Origin: JACDBD01 sp050743385
GTDB taxonomy: Bacteria > Actinomycetota > Acidimicrobiia > IMCC26256 > JACDBD01
Assembly (NCBI GenBank): GCA_050743385.1
Contig: JBOGFJ010000170.1
Location: forward strand, 1-25,166
Reading direction: 5' to 3'
DNA length: 25,166 nt
Below the pieces are notes generated by a model. It saw only the letters and a list, made by a program, of their open reading frames with translations, was not told where the DNA came from and searched no databases. This document shows positions 22,828 through 25,166 of this stretch, in pieces; position 1 is the first letter of the stretch, and each line of letters starts with the position of its first letter. The position numbers and the translations under genes were made by a program.

Positions 22828-23559
22828 TCAATCCGCGTCGCGGAGGTGGACGACGTCGCCGGCGTGGACGGCAACGGGGCCCTGCCCGTCGACGTCGACC
22901 ACGAGCTCGCCGCCGTCGCCGACGTCGACGGCACGACCGATCAGATCCACGTCGTGACGTTCGACGCGGACACGTCGCCCGAGCGTGGCGAGCAGCCCGC
23001 GGTAGTCGTCGATCACCACGTCCATCGTCGGAGTGCGCTGCTGGAGCTCGGTGAGGAACGCTGACAGCAGGTCGCGTCGATCGATACTCCGCCCGGCCTC
23101 GAGGTTGCACGCGGTCGCGGTTGCGGCGAGGTCGGGGGGGAACTCGTGCCATTCGACGTTCACGCCGATGCCGACGACGACGGCGTCGGCGTCGCTCTCG
23201 GCCAGCAACCCGGCGAGCTTGCGATCACCGACGACGAGATCGTTCGGCCACTTCAGGGCGGGCCGGAAGCCCGCGACACTGTGAACGGCTTCGGCCATGG
23301 CGACGCCCGAGACGAGCGACGCGAGCTGGAGTCGTTCGGGCGGGAGCTCGGGTCGGAGGAGCACCGAAGCCAGCAACGACGCACCCGGCGGCGCGACCCA
23401 GCTTCGACCCCGACGCCCGCGGCCCTCGGTCTGGAAATCGGCGACCGCGACCAGCCCCTCGGGCGCGCCGCGCCGGGCCTCTTCGAGCAGGTAGCTGTTG
23501 GTCGAGTCGAGCGAGGGGAACCAGCGAACCTCGAACGCAGTAGCGGGCTCCTCGGACAT
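22828..23559 (-). CDS. birA: Biotin-[acetyl-CoA-carboxylase] ligase, BirA catalytic type
   Basis: This 243-aa enzyme makes biotinyl-AMP and transfers biotin to the carrier lysine of carboxylases. It shows SLDSTNSYLLEEA (STN 19-21), the biotin/ATP loop GRGRRGRSW (46-54), KWPNDLVV (103-110), KLAGLLAE, and VVGIGVNVEW. A small C-terminal domain is present. There is no N-terminal DNA-binding helix-turn-helix, so it cannot repress biotin genes as E. coli BirA does. Start is ATG 23559. TATCCT lies 7 nt upstream on this strand and overlaps the -10 of the divergent carboxylase gene. The longer in-frame extension to 23706 would cross that promoter and is rejected. Confidence 0.94.
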   Translation of the reverse strand: MSEEPATAFEVRWFPSLDSTNSYLLEEARRGAPEGLVAVADFQTEGRGRRGRSWVAPPGASLLASVLLRPELPPERLQLASLVSGVAMAEAVHSVAGFRPALKWPNDLVVGDRKLAGLLAESDADAVVVGIGVNVEWHEFPPDLAATATACNLEAGRSIDRRDLLSAFLTELQQRTPTMDVVIDDYRGLLATLGRRVRVERHDVDLIGRAVDVGDGGELVVDVDGQGPVAVHAGDVVHLRDAD

Positions 23560-23560
23560 C

Positions 23561-23577
23561 GCTCGTAGGATACGAGC
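23561..23577. promoter_or_regulatory. Palindromic shared -10 between birA and the biotin carboxylase gene
   Basis: gctcgta-gga-tacgagc is a perfect 7-bp inverted repeat with a 3-bp centre. On plus it reads TAGGAT (23566-23571); on minus it reads TATCCT (23572-23567). The two -10-like hexamers overlap by five bases. It could also be an operator for a regulator. Confidence 0.5.
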
Positions 23578-23579
23578 CA

Positions 23580-23624
23580 GTGCTCGACCAGCCCTGGGAG
23601 AAGCCTTGCCCGAGCGCACGGTGA
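23580..23624 (+). CDS. Possible 14-aa leader peptide before accC
   Basis: GTG 23580 lies 8 nt after the TAGGAT -10, where a leaderless transcript would begin. The frame reads MLDQPWEKPCPSAR and stops at TGA 23622-23624. That stop overlaps an in-frame GTG (23621) of the carboxylase gene as GTGA. It would couple a short leader to carboxylase translation. It may equally be untranslated leader, since a Shine-Dalgarno lies within it. Confidence 0.22.
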   Translation: MLDQPWEKPCPSAR

Positions 23625-25166
23625 AGCCGCTCCAGAAGGTCCTCGTCGCCAACCGCGGCGAGATCGCGCTCCGGATCATGCGCACCTGCCGAGAGCTGGG
23701 CATCACAACCGTCGCGGTGTACTCCGATCTGGACCGCGACGCCGCGCACGTGCGCTATGCCGACGAGGCGTACGCGCTCGGCGGGCAGACCGCGACCGAG
23801 AGCTACCTGAACACCGAAGCCATCATCGGTGTCATTCGCCGGGCGGGCGCCGACGGCGTGCATCCCGGGTACGGCTTCTTCGCCGAAAACGCCGACTTCG
23901 CCCGGGCGATCGCGGCAGAGGAGGTGGCGTGGATCGGACCGCCGGCGGAGGCGATCGAGATCATGGGCGACAAGATCGCGTCCCGGAAGGCGGCAGCCGC
24001 CGCCGGCGTGGATTCGGTGCCCGGGACGCTCGAGCCGATCACGGGTGCCGGCGACGTCGTCGCCTTCGGCGACGAGCACGGTTGGCCGGTCGCGATCAAG
24101 GCGGCATACGGCGGCGGAGGGAAGGGCATGAAGGTCGTCGCCGGGCCCGACGAGGCGCAGAGCGCGCTCGACTCGGCCGCTCGCGAGGCGCAGGCATACT
24201 TCGGCCGCTCCGAGGCGTATCTCGAGCGTTACCTCACACGCCCCCGCCACATCGAGGTGCAGGTCTTCTGCGACACGCACGGCAACGCGGTGTCGTTGGG
24301 TGAGCGGGACTGCTCCACCCAACGCCGGCACCAGAAGCTCATCGAGGAGAGCCCGGCACCGGGAATCAGCGACGAGACGCGCGCCGCGATGGGCGATGCC
24401 GCCGTCAAGGTCGCGCGGGCGTGCGGCTACGTCAACGCGGGGACGGTCGAGTGCCTCTATCAGGACGGCGAGTTCTGGTTCCTCGAGATGAACACGCGGC
24501 TCCAGGTGGAGCACTGCGTCACCGAGATGGTCACGTCGCTCGACCTCGTGGCCGAGCAGCTGCGCGTTGCCGCGGGTGAGCCGCTGTCGTTCACACAGGA
24601 TTCGATCCGCTCGCGAGGGCACGCGATCGAGTGCCGGATCAACGCCGAGGACCCGTCCAAGAGCTTCCTCCCCTCCCCCGGGACGATCACCCGCCTTCGG
24701 CTCCCGGCGGGCCCGGGCGTGCGCTGGGACGGCGGGTACGAGGAGGGCGACACGATCTCGCAGTACTACGACAACCTCGTGGGCAAGCTCGTGGTCTGGG
24801 CTCCCGACCGGGAAGGTGCCCGCCGACGAATGCTGCGCGCGCTCGAGGAGCTCGAGGTCGAAGGCATTCGAACGACCACTCCCGCGCACCTCGCGCTGCT
24901 CGCGCACGACGACTTCGCCGCCGGTGACCACTCGACGAAATGGGTGGAGGAGGACGTCGACGCGTCCACGTTCGCCACCGCGGGCGCGGCTGCAACCGCC
25001 CCGTCCGGTGAAACCGACACCGACGGGCCACTGAGCGAGCGCACCGTCCCCGTCGAGGTCGACGGGAAGCGCTTCTCGGTACGCGTGTGGCTCCCGGACG
25101 CGCCGATCGCCGGCGGGGTCGGCGGCGCCGAAGGGAGCCGGCGGGCGTCGCGGCCCAAGGCCGCGA
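23606..25166 (+). CDS. accC: Biotin carboxylase / acyl-CoA carboxylase alpha subunit (3' end outside window)
   Basis: This subunit carboxylates biotin with ATP and bicarbonate. Seen are KVLVANRGEIALRIMRTCRELG near the start, HPGYGFFAENADFA, the ATP-grasp glycine loop AAYGGGGKGMKV (about 165-176), and GERDCSTQRRHQKLIEE. The active-site region EMNTRLQVEHCVTEM (about 294-308) and the biotin carboxylase C-terminal domain (HAIECRINAEDP) follow. A linker then leads past 24960 towards a probable biotinyl domain, but the window ends before a biotin-lysine motif. Start: TTG 23606 has GGGAG 5 nt upstream and is chosen. GTG 23621 is the alternative and would be coupled to the short leader frame. The usual proline in EHPVTE is a cysteine here. 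Confidence 0.92.
   Translation, partial: MPERTVKPLQKVLVANRGEIALRIMRTCRELGITTVAVYSDLDRDAAHVRYADEAYALGGQTATESYLNTEAIIGVIRRAGADGVHPGYGFFAENADFARAIAAEEVAWIGPPAEAIEIMGDKIASRKAAAAAGVDSVPGTLEPITGAGDVVAFGDEHGWPVAIKAAYGGGGKGMKVVAGPDEAQSALDSAAREAQAYFGRSEAYLERYLTRPRHIEVQVFCDTHGNAVSLGERDCSTQRRHQKLIEESPAPGISDETRAAMGDAAVKVARACGYVNAGTVECLYQDGEFWFLEMNTRLQVEHCVTEMVTSLDLVAEQLRVAAGEPLSFTQDSIRSRGHAIECRINAEDPSKSFLPSPGTITRLRLPAGPGVRWDGGYEEGDTISQYYDNLVGKLVVWAPDREGARRRMLRALEELEVEGIRTTTPAHLALLAHDDFAAGDHSTKWVEEDVDASTFATAGAAATAPSGETDTDGPLSERTVPVEVDGKRFSVRVWLPDAPIAGGVGGAEGSRRASRPKAA

Noticed and set aside
1..25166. Genomic island, prophage or defence system
   Set aside because: No integrase, transposase, tRNA edge, toxin-antitoxin pair or nuclease was seen. 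Base composition and gene style look uniform.

Overview
The window is high-GC chromosomal DNA with many GTG starts, tight 1-4 bp gene overlaps, coenzyme F420 genes and LCP/FtsH-type envelope genes. This points to an actinobacterium. The class Acidimicrobiia is my best guess, from protein style rather than any marker gene. No rRNA, tRNA, CRISPR array, transposase, phage gene or plasmid gene was seen. Coding density is very high, and no gene-free stretch exceeds 300 bp.

Layout. (1) 1-1249: a small zinc-ribbon gene and a CPBP membrane protease, both on the minus strand, each followed exactly at its stop codon by a copy of a 100-bp repeat. (2) 1434-3485: ftsH on plus. (3) 3550-8612: a minus-strand operon of a large glycosyltransferase/membrane protein, a DUF5719-like secreted protein and a membrane-anchored thioredoxin-like protein. 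(4) 8741-9082: a single small coiled-coil gene with its own sigma70-like promoter and a strong UUCG-loop terminator. (5) 9164-11440: F420 side-chain genes cofD, cofE and a nitroreductase that corresponds to the second half of mycobacterial FbiB. (6) 11459-20662: a nine-gene minus-strand envelope-glycan block: LCP ligase, UDP-glucose dehydrogenase, UDP-glucuronate decarboxylase (together giving UDP-xylose), three glycosyltransferases, a His-rich anchored protein, a sugar-1-phosphate nucleotidyltransferase and a sugar epimerase. (7) 20719-22820: pabB-pabC for the p-aminobenzoate branch of folate synthesis. (8) 22828-25166: biotin ligase birA divergent from a biotin carboxylase subunit that runs off the window.

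How they fit. Region 6 can make activated sugars, assemble them on a lipid carrier and attach the glycan to the wall through the LCP protein. Region 3 probably adds another envelope glycan or glycoprotein function. F420 genes beside a WbbL-like transferase, a sugar nucleotidyltransferase and an LCP gene recall, from memory, the fbiA-fbiB neighbourhood of mycobacteria. BirA would biotinylate the neighbouring carboxylase.

The most notable signals are: repeated -10-like hexamers (TANNNT) placed 6-10 nt before start codons, suggesting leaderless mRNAs; a palindromic shared -10 between birA and accC; the stop-codon-linked 100-bp repeat; the split FbiB; and a DUF5719-like protein with exactly two cysteines encoded next to a thioredoxin-like protein. 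I found no clearly novel defence or mobile system.
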